Positions 17,470 through 28,186 are shown, counted from the stretch's first letter. The stretch is DNA of 64,000 bases from Pseudomonas putida (GCF_026625125.1 NZ_CP113097.1:62001-126000), one strand, 5' to 3'. A program made the numbers and translations. The notes: a model not told the origin generated them from the sequence alone.

Positions 17470-18240
17470 TCAGGCTATCTGCTCGTGCGGTTTTTCATCC
17501 ACCGGTGGCAACGAACCCAAGCGCCGCTGAGTCGCTTCGTTCCAGGCTGCGGCACGGTCATTGAGCTCTGCAATGGCACGCGGGCCGGTGCCATTGGCAT
17601 ACATCGGCTCCCCGATCACCACCTCGATGGTGCCGGAGCGCTTGCCCCACCCTGACTTGGGCCAGTACTTGCCGGCGTTATGCGCGATCGGCAGCACTGG
17701 CAGCCCGGCATTGACCGCCAGCGCGGTACCGCCACGGGAAAACTTGCCCACGGTGCCAAAGGGTACCCGAGTACCTTCCGGGAAGATCAGCACCCAAACC
17801 TTCTGCTTGAGCAACTCGTCACCCTTGCTCGCCACCTGGCGCAACGCTTCCTTGGGGTTGTCGCGGTTGATCGCGATCGGCCGCAGCATGGCCATGGCCC
17901 AGCCAAAGAACGGCACGTACAGCAGTTCACGCTTGAGCACCTGGCTCAATGGCGAGAAATAGGCTGACAGGAAGAATGTCTCCCAGGTGCTCTGGTGGTT
18001 GGACAGGATCACACAGGGTTCCTTGGGCACATTCTCGGCACCCGTGACCTTGTAGTGGATACCCAGGATCACCCGCGCCAGCAGCACGGCAAAACGGCAC
18101 CAGTAGACGTTGATGAAGCGGTAGCGCTTATGAAACGGCAAAAATGGCGCGATAAAAAAGCTCAGCGAGCACCACAGCAGCGAGCTGGTGCCCAGCAGCA
18201 GGTAAAAAAGAAAGATTCTGATCGCCTGCAGGATCGACAT
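17470..18240 (-). CDS. plsC: 1-acyl-sn-glycerol-3-phosphate acyltransferase
   Basis: Start at ATG 18240 (MSILQAIRIFLF), 256 residues; upstream codons extend the frame without a good start. A hydrophobic N-terminal segment (about 5-32) anchors it in the inner membrane. The acyltransferase motif NHQSTWE places H82 and E87 in the HX4D/E catalytic pair, and FPEGTR at 153-158 is the phosphate-binding motif. It makes phosphatidic acid from lysophosphatidic acid. It is the last gene of the glyQ-glyS-gmhB-plsC unit. In P. aeruginosa the gene in this place is sometimes called lptA. Confidence 0.9.
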   Translation of the reverse strand: MSILQAIRIFLFYLLLGTSSLLWCSLSFFIAPFLPFHKRYRFINVYWCRFAVLLARVILGIHYKVTGAENVPKEPCVILSNHQSTWETFFLSAYFSPLSQVLKRELLYVPFFGWAMAMLRPIAINRDNPKEALRQVASKGDELLKQKVWVLIFPEGTRVPFGTVGKFSRGGTALAVNAGLPVLPIAHNAGKYWPKSGWGKRSGTIEVVIGEPMYANGTGPRAIAELNDRAAAWNEATQRRLGSLPPVDEKPHEQIA

Positions 18241-18300
18241 AGTGGCATGTACCGTTGCGGGCTTGCCCGCCTGATAAAAATGCGCCCTCAGGCGCATTGT

Positions 18301-18828
18301 TTAGATTAGTTCTCTGGCGATAGCTGCCAGATCGTCGAAAATCAGTGTGGTTTGCGCGACGCCCTTTTCTAGCGTGCGCTCGCCTTTGCCGGTTTTCACC
18401 AGCACCGGTTGTGCACCGACGGCCAGGGCGGCCTCCAGGTCACCTTTACTGTCGCCGACGAACCATACGCCGCGCAGGTCGGCCTGATAATGTTCGGCGA
18501 TAGCCCGCAACATGCCGGGCTTGGGCTTGCGGCATTCACAACCCTCGTCCGGCCCATGTGGGCAATACACGATGTGGCCGATTTCGCCGCCTTGCTCTGC
18601 CACCAGCGTGCGCAGACGCGCATGCATGGCTTCGAGTGTTGCCAGCGAATAGTAGCCACGGGCAATGCCGGACTGGTTGGTGGCCACGGCCACCGTCCAG
18701 CCCGCTTTGCTCAACTGCGCAATGGCCTCGATCGAGCCGGGGATCGGTATCCACTCCTCCAGCGACTTGATGTAGGCGTCGGAGTCCTGGTTGATCACCC
18801 CGTCACGATCGAGAATCAGCAGTTTCAA
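18301..18828 (-). CDS. gmhB: D-glycero-beta-D-manno-heptose-1,7-bisphosphate 7-phosphatase
   Basis: 175 residues of the HAD superfamily. The catalytic motif DRDGVIN (aspartates at residues 7 and 9) opens the protein, ATNQSGIARGYY is the conserved GmhB motif II region, CPHGPDEGCECRKPKPGML is the zinc-binding loop plus substrate motif, and VGDSKGDLEAA is the second metal motif. GmhB removes the 7-phosphate in making ADP-heptose for the LPS inner core. It lies three bases after glyS and 60 bases before plsC in the same unit. Confidence 0.93.
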   Translation of the reverse strand: MKLLILDRDGVINQDSDAYIKSLEEWIPIPGSIEAIAQLSKAGWTVAVATNQSGIARGYYSLATLEAMHARLRTLVAEQGGEIGHIVYCPHGPDEGCECRKPKPGMLRAIAEHYQADLRGVWFVGDSKGDLEAALAVGAQPVLVKTGKGERTLEKGVAQTTLIFDDLAAIARELI

Positions 18829-18831
18829 GGC

Positions 18832-20883
18832 TTACCCCAGCAGCGAAATATCGGCAACGCCCAGGAACAGGCCGCGCAGGCGGCTGAGCAGGGCATAACG
18901 GTTGGCGCGAACTTTGGCGTCCTCGGCGTTGACCATCACGGCCTCGAAGAAGGCGTCGACCGGATCACGCAGGGCCGCAAGGCGGGCCAGCGATTCGCTG
19001 TACTGACGTGCAGCGGCCATCGGTTGCACAGCCTGGTCGGCTTGCTGGATCGCCGAGTACAGCGAGAACTCGTTGGCGTTGTCGAAGTACTTCGGCTCGA
19101 CCTGTTCGGCAATGGCGCCTTCGGCTTTGCCCAGCAGGTTCGACACGCGCTTGTTCACCGCGGCCAGCGCCTCGGCTTCGGGCAGCTTGCGGAAGGCCTG
19201 CACGGCCTGCACACGCTGGTCGAAGTCCAAAGCCGAACCCGGCTTCAGGGCACGAACCGACAGGTAGGTGGCAACGTCGATGCCTTCGTCTTCGTAACGC
19301 GCACGCAGGCGGTCGAAGATGAACTCCAGCACCTGCTCGGCCAGGCCGGCGGCCTTGACCTGGGCACCGAACTGCTTGACCGCGAATTCGACCGCAGTGG
19401 TCAGGTCCAGGTCCAGTTGCTTCTCGATCAGGATACGCAGCACGCCCAGGGCGGCGCGGCGCAAGGCATACGGGTCTTTGCTGCCGGTGGGCAGCATGCC
19501 GATGCCGAAGATGCCGACCAGAGTGTCGAGCTTGTCGGCGATGGCCACCGCAGCACCGGTCAGGGTCTGCGGCAGCTCGGCGCCAGCACCACGCGGCATG
19601 TACTGCTCGTTCAGCGCCAGGGCGACGTCTTGCGGTTCACCGTCGTTGAGCGCGTAGTAGTAACCGGCAACGCCCTGCATTTCTGGGAATTCGCCGACCA
19701 TCTCGGTGGCCAGGTCGCACTTGGACAGCAGCCCGGCGCGGCCAGCGCGCTGGGCGTCACCGCCGATCAGCGGGGCAATGTACGCGGCAAGCCGGGATAC
19801 ACGCTCGGCCTTGTCGTAGACGGTGCCCAACTGCGCCTGGAAGACGACGTTCTTCAGGCGCTCGTTGAAGGTTTCGAGCGGCTGCTTCTTGTCCTGCTTG
19901 AAGAAGAACTCGGCGTCGGTCAGGCGCGGGCGCACTACCTTCTCGTTACCCGAGACGATCTGCTTGGGGTCACGGCTTTCGACGTTGGCCACGGTGATGA
20001 AGCGCGGCAGCAGTTTGCCTTCGCTGTCCAGCAGGCAGAAGTACTTCTGGTTGTCCTGCATGGTGGTGATCAAGGCTTCCTGCGGCACCTCGAGGAAGCG
20101 CTCCTCGAACGAGCACACCAGCGGTACCGGCCACTCCACCAGCGCAGTTACCTCATCCAGCAGTGCCGGCGGCACGATGGCAGTGCCTTCCTGCTGCATG
20201 GCCAGTTCGCTGGTGCGCTTGGCGATCAGCTCGCGGCGTTCGGCGAAGTCGGCCAGCACGTAGGCTTTGCGCAGGTCTTCGACGTAGTTGGCCGGGGTGG
20301 TGATGACCACGTTCTGCGGATGGTGGAAGCGGTGGCCACGGGACTCACGGCCGGCTTGCTGCGAAAGGATGGTGCAGTCAACCACCTGATCGCCCAGCAG
20401 CATCACCAGCCATTGGGTCGGGCGCACGAACTCTTCACGGCTAGCGGCCCAGCGCATGCGCTTGGGGATCGGCAGGTCGTTTAGCGAATCTTCGACGATG
20501 GTCGGCAGCAGGCTGGCGGTGGCTTTGCCCGGGATGTGTTGGGAGAAGCGCAGCTTGGCGCCGCTCTGGTCGATTTCCGACAGCTCTACCCCGCACTTCT
20601 TGGCAAAGCCCAAGGCAGCCTGGGTCGGCTCGCCGTCTTTGAAGGCAGCCTGCAGGGGCGGGCCGTCGATATTGATGCTACGGTCAGGCTGCTGTACATC
20701 CAGCTGGCGAATCAGCACGGCCAGACGACGCGGCGCGGCGTACACCTGCTTGCCGGTGTAGTTCAGGCCAGCGGCCTGCAGGCCTTTTTCGATGCCGGCC
20801 AGGAAAGCGTCACCGAGGGTGGCCAGGGCTTTGGGAGGCAGCTCTTCGGTGCCCAGTTCTACCAGGAAATCTTGAGCACTCAT
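18832..20883 (-). CDS. glyS: Glycyl-tRNA synthetase beta subunit
   Basis: 683 residues, normal length for the alpha2beta2-type bacterial enzyme. The start [20 protein letters not shown] is the family's typical N-terminus, and the C-terminal DALR-like anticodon region is complete ([16 protein letters not shown]). The beta subunit binds tRNA-Gly. ATG overlaps the glyQ stop (ATGA), so the two subunits are translationally coupled. A 691-codon open frame lies antisense to it and is a composition artefact. Confidence 0.97.
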   Translation of the reverse strand: MSAQDFLVELGTEELPPKALATLGDAFLAGIEKGLQAAGLNYTGKQVYAAPRRLAVLIRQLDVQQPDRSINIDGPPLQAAFKDGEPTQAALGFAKKCGVELSEIDQSGAKLRFSQHIPGKATASLLPTIVEDSLNDLPIPKRMRWAASREEFVRPTQWLVMLLGDQVVDCTILSQQAGRESRGHRFHHPQNVVITTPANYVEDLRKAYVLADFAERRELIAKRTSELAMQQEGTAIVPPALLDEVTALVEWPVPLVCSFEERFLEVPQEALITTMQDNQKYFCLLDSEGKLLPRFITVANVESRDPKQIVSGNEKVVRPRLTDAEFFFKQDKKQPLETFNERLKNVVFQAQLGTVYDKAERVSRLAAYIAPLIGGDAQRAGRAGLLSKCDLATEMVGEFPEMQGVAGYYYALNDGEPQDVALALNEQYMPRGAGAELPQTLTGAAVAIADKLDTLVGIFGIGMLPTGSKDPYALRRAALGVLRILIEKQLDLDLTTAVEFAVKQFGAQVKAAGLAEQVLEFIFDRLRARYEDEGIDVATYLSVRALKPGSALDFDQRVQAVQAFRKLPEAEALAAVNKRVSNLLGKAEGAIAEQVEPKYFDNANEFSLYSAIQQADQAVQPMAAARQYSESLARLAALRDPVDAFFEAVMVNAEDAKVRANRYALLSRLRGLFLGVADISLLG

Positions 20884-21827
20884 TGTGCAGCCTCCAGCTT
20901 CGCCAACACTTCGTCACGCAGTTCAGGGGTGGCCATCGGGAAGCCCAGGCGTGCGCGGGCTTGCAGATAGCTTTGCGCCACGTCCCGGGCCAGGGTACGC
21001 ACACGCAGGATGTAACGCTGGCGTTCGGTCACCGAGATGGCGCGACGGGCGTCGAGCAGGTTGAAGGTGTGCGAGGCCTTGAGCACCATTTCATAGGTCG
21101 GCAGCGGCAGGTCCAGCTTGATCAGGCGGTTGGCTTCGCTTTCGTAGAAGTCGAACAGCTCGAACAGTTTCTCGACGTTGGCGTGCTCGAAGTTGTAGGT
21201 CGACTGCTCCACTTCGTTCTGGTGGAACACGTCGCCATAGGTGACCTTGCCGAACGGGCCGTCGGCCCATACCAGGTCGTACACCGAGTCGACACCCTGG
21301 ATGTACATGGCCAGGCGCTCCAGGCCGTAGGTGATTTCACCGGTGACCGGGTAGCACTCGATGCCGCCTACTTGCTGGAAGTAGGTGAACTGGGTCACTT
21401 CCATGCCGTTGAGCCAGATTTCCCAGCCCAGGCCCCAGGCGCCCAGGGTCGGCGATTCCCAGTTGTCTTCGACGAAACGGATATCGTGGACCAGCGGATC
21501 CAGGCCGATGGCTTTCAGCGAGCCGAGGTACAGCTCCTGGAAGTTGGCCGGGTTGGGCTTGAGCACCACCTGGAACTGGTAGTAGTGCTGCAGGCGGTTG
21601 GGGTTTTCGCCATACCGCCCGTCGGCAGGGCGACGGCTGGGCTGCACGTAGGCGGCGTTCCAGGTTTCTGGGCCGACGGCGCGCAGGAATGTAGCGGTAT
21701 GGAAAGTGCCGGCGCCTACTTCCATATCGTAGGGCTGAAGCACCACACAACCTTGAGCTGCCCAGTAGTTTTGCAGGGCGAGGATCAGGTCTTGGAAGGT
21801 ACGCACGGCTGGCGTAGGCTGGCTCAC
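20880..21827 (-). CDS. glyQ: Glycyl-tRNA synthetase alpha subunit
   Basis: Start at GTG 21827, giving (M)[21 protein letters not shown] and 315 residues; AGGTGA lies just upstream. A second GTG at 21836 is in frame and less likely. The class II catalytic core is recognisable ([40 protein letters not shown]). It forms the active site for glycyl-adenylate synthesis with GlyS. A TATACT element upstream on the minus strand (around 21860-21870) could be the -10 of its promoter, shared back to back with tag. Confidence 0.96.
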   Translation of the reverse strand: MSQPTPAVRTFQDLILALQNYWAAQGCVVLQPYDMEVGAGTFHTATFLRAVGPETWNAAYVQPSRRPADGRYGENPNRLQHYYQFQVVLKPNPANFQELYLGSLKAIGLDPLVHDIRFVEDNWESPTLGAWGLGWEIWLNGMEVTQFTYFQQVGGIECYPVTGEITYGLERLAMYIQGVDSVYDLVWADGPFGKVTYGDVFHQNEVEQSTYNFEHANVEKLFELFDFYESEANRLIKLDLPLPTYEMVLKASHTFNLLDARRAISVTERQRYILRVRTLARDVAQSYLQARARLGFPMATPELRDEVLAKLEAAQ

Positions 21828-21910
21828 GAAATTCACCTGTATCTGGGGATGCGGATGTAAAGAGCGGGAGTATAACCTGATTCGCCTCGCCCTCTACTCA
21901 TTGGAGCCTT

Positions 21911-22462
21911 ATGCCACGCTGCTTTTGGTGTACCGACGATCCGTTGTACCAGGCCTACCACGACCAGGAATGGGGAACACCGCAGCGTGATCCGGCGTTG
22001 CTGTTCGAGATGCTTTTGCTCGAAGGGTTCCAGGCGGGGCTTTCATGGATCACCGTCTTGCGTAAACGCGAGCGCTATCGTGAGGTGCTGCACGGCTTCG
22101 ACCCGGTGAAGCTTTCGCAGATGAGCGATGAGCGCATCGAAGAGCTGATGCTCGATGCCGGCATCATCCGCAACCGCCTCAAGCTCAAGGCTGTGCGGCG
22201 CAACGCCCAGGCCTGGCTGGCTGTGGATAACCCGGCCGAATGGCTGTGGTCGTTCGTCGGCGGCGAGCCGAAGATCAACCATTTCACTGCCCGTAGCGAA
22301 GTGCCGGCGGTCACCGACGAGGCCAAGGCGATGAGCAAGGCGCTGCTCAAAGCCGGCTTTACCTTCGTCGGCCCGACCATCTGCTACGCCTTCATGCAGG
22401 CTACCGGCATGGTCATGGATCACACCACCGATTGTGATCGTTACGCCGCCTTGCTGCGCTGA
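21911..22462 (+). CDS. tag: DNA-3-methyladenine glycosylase I
   Basis: 183 residues starting MPRCFWCTDDPLYQAYHDQEWG, the conserved Tag opening with its zinc-ligand cysteine and the W/E region. LFEMLLLEGFQAGLSWITVL forms the helix-hairpin-helix substrate pocket, and FTFVGPTICYAFMQATGMVMDH with C and H near the end completes the zinc site. It removes 3-methyladenine from alkylated DNA. It is divergent from glyQ and 41 bases upstream of lpxL, the order found in other pseudomonads. A DnaA box lies inside it (22222-22230). Confidence 0.95.
   Translation: MPRCFWCTDDPLYQAYHDQEWGTPQRDPALLFEMLLLEGFQAGLSWITVLRKRERYREVLHGFDPVKLSQMSDERIEELMLDAGIIRNRLKLKAVRRNAQAWLAVDNPAEWLWSFVGGEPKINHFTARSEVPAVTDEAKAMSKALLKAGFTFVGPTICYAFMQATGMVMDHTTDCDRYAALLR
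22222..22230 (-). other. DnaA box inside tag
   Basis: TGTGGATAA (perfect box on the minus strand) in the AVDNPAEW segment of tag. Confidence 0.6.
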
Positions 22463-22503
22463 AGGGTTACAATGCGCGCCTTGCTGAAATAAGGAACTGG
22501 CCT

Positions 22504-23391
22504 GTGGAAAAGTTCAAAGGCGCCCTGATGGTCGGGGTGCTGCGTCTGTTTGCCAAGCTGCCCTGGGGCGCAGTGCAACGCGTCGGCGCCGGGATCGGCT
22601 GGCTGATGTGGAAAGTCCCCAACGGTTCGCGCAATGTCGTGCGCATCAACCTCGCCAAGTGTTTCCCTGAGATGGACCCGGTCGAGCGCGAGCAACTGGT
22701 CGGCCGTGCCCTGAGAGACATCGGCAAATCCTTTGTCGAAAGTGCCTGTGCCTGGATCTGGCCGCCCCAGCGTTCGCTTGATCTGGTCAAGGAAGTGCAC
22801 GGCCTGGAAGTGCTGGAGCAGGCGTTGGCCTCAGGCAAGGGTGTGGTCGGCATCACCAGCCACCTGGGTAACTGGGAAGTGCTCAACCACTTCTACTGCA
22901 ACCAGTGCAAACCGATCATCTTCTACCGCCCGCCGAAGCTCAAGGCTGTGGATGACCTGCTACGTGAACAGCGGGTACAGATGGGCAACCGTGTCGCGCC
23001 TTCGACCAAGGAAGGCATCCTCAGCGTGATCAAGGAGGTGCGCCGCGGTGGGCAGGTGGGGATTCCCGCCGACCCGGAGCCTGCGGAATCGGCCGGCGTG
23101 TTCGTGCCATTCCTGGGCACCCAGGCGCTGACCAGCAAGTTCGTGCCGAACATGCTGGCCGGTGGCAAGGCGGTGGGGGTGTTCCTGCATGCCCTGCGCT
23201 TGCCGGATGGCTCGGGCTTCAAGGTGTTTCTGGAAGCTGCGCCAGAAGAGATGTACAGCACGGATGTGAACGTGTCGGCGGCGGCCATGAGCAAGGTGGT
23301 CGAGCGCTATGTGCGCCAATACCCGAGCCAGTACATGTGGAGCATGAAGCGCTTCAAGAAGCGCCCGGCGGGCGAGCCGCGCTGGTATTGA
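22504..23391 (+). CDS. lpxL: Lipid A lauroyl-type acyltransferase (HtrB/LpxL family)
   Basis: 295 residues from GTG 22504 with AAGGA upstream. A hydrophobic N-terminus (ALMVGVLRLFAKLPWGAVQRVGAGIGWLMW) anchors it at the inner membrane. TSHLGNWE holds the HX4E catalytic pair, and the C-terminal PEPAESAGVFVPFLGTQALTSKF segment matches the family. It adds a secondary acyl chain to lipid A. Pseudomonas has two such genes; this one sits next to tag, as PA0011 (htrB2) does in P. aeruginosa, so it is the htrB2 orthologue by position. The exact acyl chain and position are not deducible here. Confidence 0.9.
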   Translation: MEKFKGALMVGVLRLFAKLPWGAVQRVGAGIGWLMWKVPNGSRNVVRINLAKCFPEMDPVEREQLVGRALRDIGKSFVESACAWIWPPQRSLDLVKEVHGLEVLEQALASGKGVVGITSHLGNWEVLNHFYCNQCKPIIFYRPPKLKAVDDLLREQRVQMGNRVAPSTKEGILSVIKEVRRGGQVGIPADPEPAESAGVFVPFLGTQALTSKFVPNMLAGGKAVGVFLHALRLPDGSGFKVFLEAAPEEMYSTDVNVSAAAMSKVVERYVRQYPSQYMWSMKRFKKRPAGEPRWY

Positions 23392-23662
23392 GGTTGTTGG
23401 GGGCGCCTTCGTCCTGGGTTTTCAATCAGGGCGGATGGCACGCTTGCGAGGATTAGCTTTGCGGGGGCTTGAGTCTTGCACCGAATTTACCGGCCCTATC
23501 GCCGGCAAGCCGGCTCCCACAAAAAAACCGCTGCTTCCAAAGGTACCTCGCTGGTTCCACAGATACCCTGCTCTCCCACAGGTACTGCGCTGTTCTCAAG
23601 CACAGCGCAAACCCGGTGGGAGCCGGCTTGCCGGCGATGGGCTGCACAGCAGCCCCGGCACT
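23392..23662. other. Gap holding an inverted REP pair
   Basis: Between convergent lpxL and the TPR gene. Apart from the REP pair at 23491-23644 nothing coding is visible. Confidence 0.6.
23491..23644. repeat. REP pair (BIME)
   Basis: Two inverted copies of the REP core: ATCGCCGGCAAGCCGGCTCC at 23499-23518 and its reverse complement at 23620-23639. The spacer contains three imperfect repeats of CCacAG-like units. Lies between convergent genes. Confidence 0.85.
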
Positions 23663-23971
23663 TCAGACCTTGTTCAGCTTCTTGAGAAACACCGCCATTT
23701 CCTTCTCGGCCTGCTTGTCCCCATGGGCCTGCGCCGCCAAGACCCCGTCCTCCCAGGCCCTGCGCGCCGCCGTCAGGTCACCCTGCAATTGGTACGCCTT
23801 GCCAAGCAGCTTCCACGCTGCCGAATACGTTGGGTCCTGTTCCACGCAACGGGCCAGATGCACCGCCGCTTCGGCGCCATTGCCCTCGTCCAGCCAGGCC
23901 TTGCCCAGGCCAAACCGCAGCAGCGGGTTATCCACACCCTTGGCCAGCATCTTCTCCAGCGATTCGCGCAT
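23663..23971 (-). CDS. Small TPR-repeat protein
   Basis: 102 residues, mostly alpha-helical, with two to three tetratricopeptide units: NPLLRFGLGKAWLDEGNGAEAAVHLARCVEQDP and YSAAWKLLGKAYQLQGDLTAARRAWEDGV. No signal peptide. It follows trkA by 11 bases on the same strand and ends the def-fmt-rsmB-trkA unit. TPR proteins mediate protein contacts; the partner is unknown. A homologue occurs in the same place in other pseudomonads. Confidence 0.83.
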   Translation of the reverse strand: MRESLEKMLAKGVDNPLLRFGLGKAWLDEGNGAEAAVHLARCVEQDPTYSAAWKLLGKAYQLQGDLTAARRAWEDGVLAAQAHGDKQAEKEMAVFLKKLNKV

Positions 23972-23982
23972 GCCCGCCTCCT

Positions 23983-25356
23983 CTAGAAGAAACTCAAGCC
24001 GACATGGAAAAGCTTCTCCACGTCGCGAATGTGCTTTTTATCCACAACGAACAGGATCACGTGGTCACCCGACTCGATCACTGTATCGTCGTGGGCGATC
24101 AGCACCTGCTCGTCGCGGATGATGGCGCCGATCGTGGTACCCGGCGGCAGGGTGATGTCTTCGATGGCCTTGCCGATCACCTTGCTCGACTTCGAGTCGC
24201 CGTGTGCCACCGCCTCGATGGCCTCGGCCGCACCCCGGCGCAGGGAGTGCACGCTGACGATATCGCCACGGCGCACGTGCGCCAGCAAGGTACCGATGGT
24301 AGCCAGCTGGGGGCTGATGGCGATATCGATTTCGCCGCCTTGTACGAGGTCTACATAGGCCGGGTTGTTGATGATCGTCATCACCTTGCCCGCGCCCAGG
24401 CGCTTGGCCAGCAGTGACGACATGATGTTCGCCTCGTCATCGTTGGTCAGGGCCAGGAAGATGTCGGCATCGGCAATGTTCTCTTCGAGCATCAGGTCCT
24501 TGTCCGAGGCGCTGCCCTGCAGCACCACGGTGCTTTCCAGGGTGTCGGAGAGGTGCCGGCAACGGGCTGCGCTCATCTCGATGATCTTCACCTGATAGCG
24601 GCTTTCGATGGCCTCGGCCAAGCGCTCACCGATCTGCCCGCCCCCGGCGATGACCACACGTTTGTTGGTCTCGTCGATGCGGCGTAGCTCGCCCATCACG
24701 GCGCGGATATCTTTCTTCGCGGCGATGAAGAACACCTCGTCATCGGCCTCGATCACCGTGTCGCCCCGTGGGGTGATCGGCCGGTCACGGCGGAAGATCG
24801 CTGCCACACGGGTATCGACGTTAGGCATATGCGCGCGGATCTGGCGCAGTTGCTGGCCCACCAATGGGCCGCCGTAATAGGCCTTGACCGCCACCAGCTG
24901 CGCCTTGCCCTCGGCAAAGTCGATCACCTGCAGCGAACCTGGATGTTCTATCAGCCGCTTGATGTAGTTGGTCACGACCTGCTCGGGGCTGATCAGCACG
25001 TCCACCGGGATATGGTCGTTGTCGAACAGTTCTTCGCGGGTCAGGTAGGCCGATTCACGCACGCGGGCGATCTTGGTGGGCGTGTGGAACAGCGAATAGG
25101 CGACCTGGCAGGCGACCATGTTGGTTTCATCGCTGTTGGTCACCGCAACCAGCATGTCTGCGTCATCGGCGCCGGCCTGGCGCAGGACCGTCGGGAGCGA
25201 GCCGCGGCCTTGCACGGTACGGATATCCAGGCGGTCGCCCAGGTCACGCAGGCGGTCGCCGTCGGTATCGACCACAGTTATGTCGTTGGCTTCGCTGGCC
25301 AGATGCTCTGCCAGCGTACCGCCTACCTGGCCTGCGCCAAGGATGATGATCTTCAT
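23983..25356 (-). CDS. trkA: Trk potassium-uptake regulator TrkA
   Basis: 457 residues with two RCK halves, each with an NAD-binding Rossmann domain: [19 protein letters not shown] with [12 protein letters not shown] at the start, and [20 protein letters not shown] with [11 protein letters not shown] at about residue 232. The two RCK-C segments ([22 protein letters not shown] and [20 protein letters not shown]) follow each Rossmann unit. TrkA binds NAD(H) and gates the TrkH/G potassium channel. Twenty-three bases separate it from rsmB. A DnaA box overlaps its last codons (24038-24046). Confidence 0.96.
   Translation of the reverse strand: MKIIILGAGQVGGTLAEHLASEANDITVVDTDGDRLRDLGDRLDIRTVQGRGSLPTVLRQAGADDADMLVAVTNSDETNMVACQVAYSLFHTPTKIARVRESAYLTREELFDNDHIPVDVLISPEQVVTNYIKRLIEHPGSLQVIDFAEGKAQLVAVKAYYGGPLVGQQLRQIRAHMPNVDTRVAAIFRRDRPITPRGDTVIEADDEVFFIAAKKDIRAVMGELRRIDETNKRVVIAGGGQIGERLAEAIESRYQVKIIEMSAARCRHLSDTLESTVVLQGSASDKDLMLEENIADADIFLALTNDDEANIMSSLLAKRLGAGKVMTIINNPAYVDLVQGGEIDIAISPQLATIGTLLAHVRRGDIVSVHSLRRGAAEAIEAVAHGDSKSSKVIGKAIEDITLPPGTTIGAIIRDEQVLIAHDDTVIESGDHVILFVVDKKHIRDVEKLFHVGLSFF
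24038..24046 (+). other. DnaA box near the 3' end of trkA
   Basis: Perfect TTATCCACA on the plus strand, in codons for VVDKK of TrkA. Confidence 0.6.
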
Positions 25357-25379
25357 CCGCTACTCCCTAACCCTTTTTC

Positions 25380-26690
25380 TTAACCGCGCGAGGCGGCGAT
25401 CTTGATCAGCTTGGCATAGTAGAAGCCGTCATGGCCGCCTTCCTGGGCCAGCAGCTGGCGGCCATGGGGCTGGCGGATACCAGCGTCGGTGGCCAGGTCC
25501 AGCTCACGGGCGCCCGGAGTGCGGGCAAGGAAGGCCTCGATCACTTCGGTGTTCTCGGTCTGCAGGCTGGAGCAGGTGGCGTACAGCAACATGCCCCCCA
25601 CCTCCAGGGTCGGCCACAGGGCATCGAGCAATTCCCCCTGCAGCGCGGCCAGCGCCGGAATGTCATCAGCCTGACGGGTCAGCTTGATGTCCGGGTGGCG
25701 GCGAATGACCCCGGTAGCTGAGCAGGGCGCATCGAGCAGGATGCGCTGGAACGGCTTGCCGTCCCACCAACTGGTGGTGTCACGGGCGTCGCAGGCGATC
25801 AGCTCGGCGTCCAGCTGCAGGCGGTCGAGGTTCTCGCGCACCCGCGCCAGGCGCTTGGCTTCCAGGTCGATGGCCACCAGATGAGCCAGGCCCGCTTCTG
25901 CCTCGAGCAGGTGGCACGTCTTGCCACCCGGGGCGCAGCAGGCATCGAGCACGCGCTGGCCGGGAGCCAGTTCAAGCAGGTCGGCCGACAGCTGCGCGGC
26001 CTCGTCCTGCACGCTCACCCAGCCGTCGGCAAAGCCCGGCAGGCTGCGCACATCGCAGGCTTCGGTCAGCACAATGCCGTCACGGCTGAAGCGACAGGCG
26101 CTGGCGCCAACGTCGGCTTCGCTCAGCAGGGCCAGGTAGTCATCGCGGCTGTGGTAGCGGCGGTTGACCCGCAGGATCATGGGCGGGTGAGCGTTGTTGG
26201 CCGCGCAAATGGCTTCCCACTGCTCGGGCCAGAACGCCTTGAGCGCCTTCTGCAGCCAGCGTGGGTGGGCGGTACGTACGACCGGGTCGCGTTCCATGCC
26301 AGCGAGCAGCGCCTCGCCTTCACGCTGGGCGCGGCGCAGCACGGCGTTGAGCAGGCCCTTGGCCCACGGTTTTTTCAATTTGTCGGCGCAACCGACCGTC
26401 TCGCCAATGGCGGCGTGGGCCGGGATGCGCGTGTAGAACAACTGGTACAGGCCTACCAGCAGCAGTGCCTGCACATCGGCATCAGCGGTCTTGAACGGCT
26501 TCTGCAGCAGTTGCGCGGCGAGCAGGTCCAGGCGCGGCTGCCAGCGGGCGGTACCGAACGCCAGGTCCTGGGTCAGGCCGCGGTCGCGTTCCTCGACCTT
26601 GTCCAGTTGCGCAGGCAGCGAGCTGTTCAGCGAGGCCTTGCCACTGAGCACTGCGGCCAAGGCACGGGCGGCGGCGAGGCGTGGGTTCAT
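25380..26690 (-). CDS. rsmB: 16S rRNA (cytosine-967-C5)-methyltransferase
   Basis: 436 residues. The N-terminal 130 residues are the NusB-like RNA-binding domain ([20 protein letters not shown]). The methyltransferase domain shows [17 protein letters not shown] (SAM motif I), [19 protein letters not shown] and [19 protein letters not shown], holding the two cysteines of the m5C mechanism. The GTG/ATG start overlaps the fmt stop by four bases, so both are coupled. Confidence 0.96.
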   Translation of the reverse strand: MNPRLAAARALAAVLSGKASLNSSLPAQLDKVEERDRGLTQDLAFGTARWQPRLDLLAAQLLQKPFKTADADVQALLLVGLYQLFYTRIPAHAAIGETVGCADKLKKPWAKGLLNAVLRRAQREGEALLAGMERDPVVRTAHPRWLQKALKAFWPEQWEAICAANNAHPPMILRVNRRYHSRDDYLALLSEADVGASACRFSRDGIVLTEACDVRSLPGFADGWVSVQDEAAQLSADLLELAPGQRVLDACCAPGGKTCHLLEAEAGLAHLVAIDLEAKRLARVRENLDRLQLDAELIACDARDTTSWWDGKPFQRILLDAPCSATGVIRRHPDIKLTRQADDIPALAALQGELLDALWPTLEVGGMLLYATCSSLQTENTEVIEAFLARTPGARELDLATDAGIRQPHGRQLLAQEGGHDGFYYAKLIKIAASRG

Positions 26691-27619
26691 TGGCCAAGCA
26701 CCTTGCCGGCGGTGAACTTCTCGCGGCGGCTGTTGAACAGGTCGCTGAAGGCCAGGGCCTTGCCGCCAGGCAATTGCAGGCGGGTAAGGCTCAAGGCCTG
26801 GTCACCGCAGGCGACCACGAGGCCGTCTTTGCTGGCGGACAGGATCTCGCCAGGGGTGCCTTCCCCTGTGCACAATCTGGCGGCCAGCACTTTCACGCTT
26901 TCGCCATCCAGGGTGCTGTGGCACACCGGCCAGGGGTTGAAGGCGCGGATCAGGCGCTCGAGCTCCACGGCCGGGCGGCTCCAGTCGATGCGCGCCTCGT
27001 CTTTGTTCAGCTTGTGCGCGTACGTGGCCAGGGCGTCGTCCTGCACCTCGCCGTGCAGGCTGCCATCAGCCAGGCCGGCAATGGCTTGCACGACGGCTGG
27101 CGGGCCCATTGTGGCGAGGCGATCGTGCAGGCTGCCACCGGTATCTTCTGCACTGATTGGCGTGACCACCTTGAGCAGCATCGGGCCAGTGTCCAGGCCT
27201 GCTTCCATGCGCATCACGGTAACGCCACTCTCGGCGTCGCCCGCTTCCACGGCGCGCTGGATCGGCGCCGCGCCGCGCCAGCGTGGCAGCAGGGAAGCAT
27301 GGCTGTTGATGCAGCCCAGGCGCGGGATATCCAGCACCACCTGGGGCAGGATCAAGCCATAGGCGACCACTACCATCAAATCCGGCTTGAGCGCCGCGAG
27401 TTCTGCCTGGGCATCCTCATTGCGCAGGGTTGGCGGCTGGAACACAGGGATGCCATGGGCCACCGCCAACGCTTTGACCGCGCTTGGCATCAGCTTCTGG
27501 CCGCGGCCGGCCGGGCGGTCGGGCTGGGTGTAGACGGCCACGATCTCGTAGGGGCTGTCGAGCAGGGCCTTGAGGTGTTCGGCGGCAAACTCTGGAGTGC
27601 CTGCAAAGACGATGCGCAT
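26687..27619 (-). CDS. fmt: Methionyl-tRNA formyltransferase
   Basis: 310 residues. [20 protein letters not shown] opens the formyl-transferase fold; [20 protein letters not shown] and [21 protein letters not shown] carry the conserved asparagine-histidine pair, and [17 protein letters not shown] the catalytic aspartate. The C-terminal OB-like domain runs from about residue 205. It formylates Met-tRNAi using 10-formyl-THF. An intrinsic terminator lies between the upstream def gene and this one. Confidence 0.96.
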   Translation of the reverse strand: MRIVFAGTPEFAAEHLKALLDSPYEIVAVYTQPDRPAGRGQKLMPSAVKALAVAHGIPVFQPPTLRNEDAQAELAALKPDLMVVVAYGLILPQVVLDIPRLGCINSHASLLPRWRGAAPIQRAVEAGDAESGVTVMRMEAGLDTGPMLLKVVTPISAEDTGGSLHDRLATMGPPAVVQAIAGLADGSLHGEVQDDALATYAHKLNKDEARIDWSRPAVELERLIRAFNPWPVCHSTLDGESVKVLAARLCTGEGTPGEILSASKDGLVVACGDQALSLTRLQLPGGKALAFSDLFNSRREKFTAGKVLGQ

Positions 27620-27643
27620 GGAGTTCTCGCTTCAAAAAAGAAA

Positions 27644-27665
27644 AAGGCTTGCCGGAGCAAGCCTT
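27644..27665 (-). terminator. Intrinsic terminator between def and fmt
   Basis: AAGGCTTGC and GCAAGCCTT pair around CGGA. On the minus strand it is followed by TTTTTCTTTTTT. It lies after def and before fmt, so it would separate or attenuate the two. Confidence 0.85.
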
Positions 27666-27679
27666 CTGGAAGGTGGGGA

Positions 27680-28186
27680 TCAGGCTTGCTGGCGGTGCTG
27701 CTTTTCCAGCTTCTTCTTGATCCGGTCGCGCTTGAGCTGGGACAGGTAGTCGACGAAGAGCTTGCCGTTAAGGTGATCGAACTCGTGCTGCACGCAGACA
27801 GCCAGCAGGCCTTCGGCTTCAAGCTCGAACGGCTTGCCGTCACGGTCCTGCGCCTTGACGCGCACACGCAGCGGGCGGTCGACGTTTTCGTAGAAGCCCG
27901 GCACCGACAGGCAGCCTTCCTGGTACTGGCCCATGTCGTGGGTCAGCTCTTCGACCGACGGGTTGATGAAAACCCGTGGCTCGCTGCGGTCTTCGCTCAG
28001 GTCCATGACCACAACCTGTTTGTGGACGTTGACCTGTGTGGCAGCCAGGCCGATGCCAGGCGCTTCGTACATGGTTTCAAACATGTCGTCGATCAGCTGG
28101 CGCAGGGCGTCGTCGAACTCCGTCACCGGTTTGGCGATGGTGCGCAGGCGCGGGTCTGGGAATTCGAGAATGTTCAAAATGGCCAT
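27680..28186 (-). CDS. def: Peptide deformylase
   Basis: Start at ATG 28186 ([14 protein letters not shown]), 168 residues; a start four codons earlier is possible. The three family motifs are present: [17 protein letters not shown] with the metal-binding cysteine, and [12 protein letters not shown] with the HEFDH metal ligands. It removes the formyl group from new proteins, the step that follows Fmt. Divergent from dprA. Confidence 0.96.
   Translation of the reverse strand: MAILNILEFPDPRLRTIAKPVTEFDDALRQLIDDMFETMYEAPGIGLAATQVNVHKQVVVMDLSEDRSEPRVFINPSVEELTHDMGQYQEGCLSVPGFYENVDRPLRVRVKAQDRDGKPFELEAEGLLAVCVQHEFDHLNGKLFVDYLSQLKRDRIKKKLEKQHRQQA

Noticed and set aside
18409..20484. 691-codon open frame on the plus strand
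   Set aside because: It lies antisense to the well-conserved glyS and has a composition typical of reverse-strand shadow frames in high-G+C coding DNA.
23519..23614. CRISPR-like short repeats in the REP spacer
   Set aside because: The three units are imperfect and not regularly spaced, and no cas genes are present; it is the spacer of a BIME.
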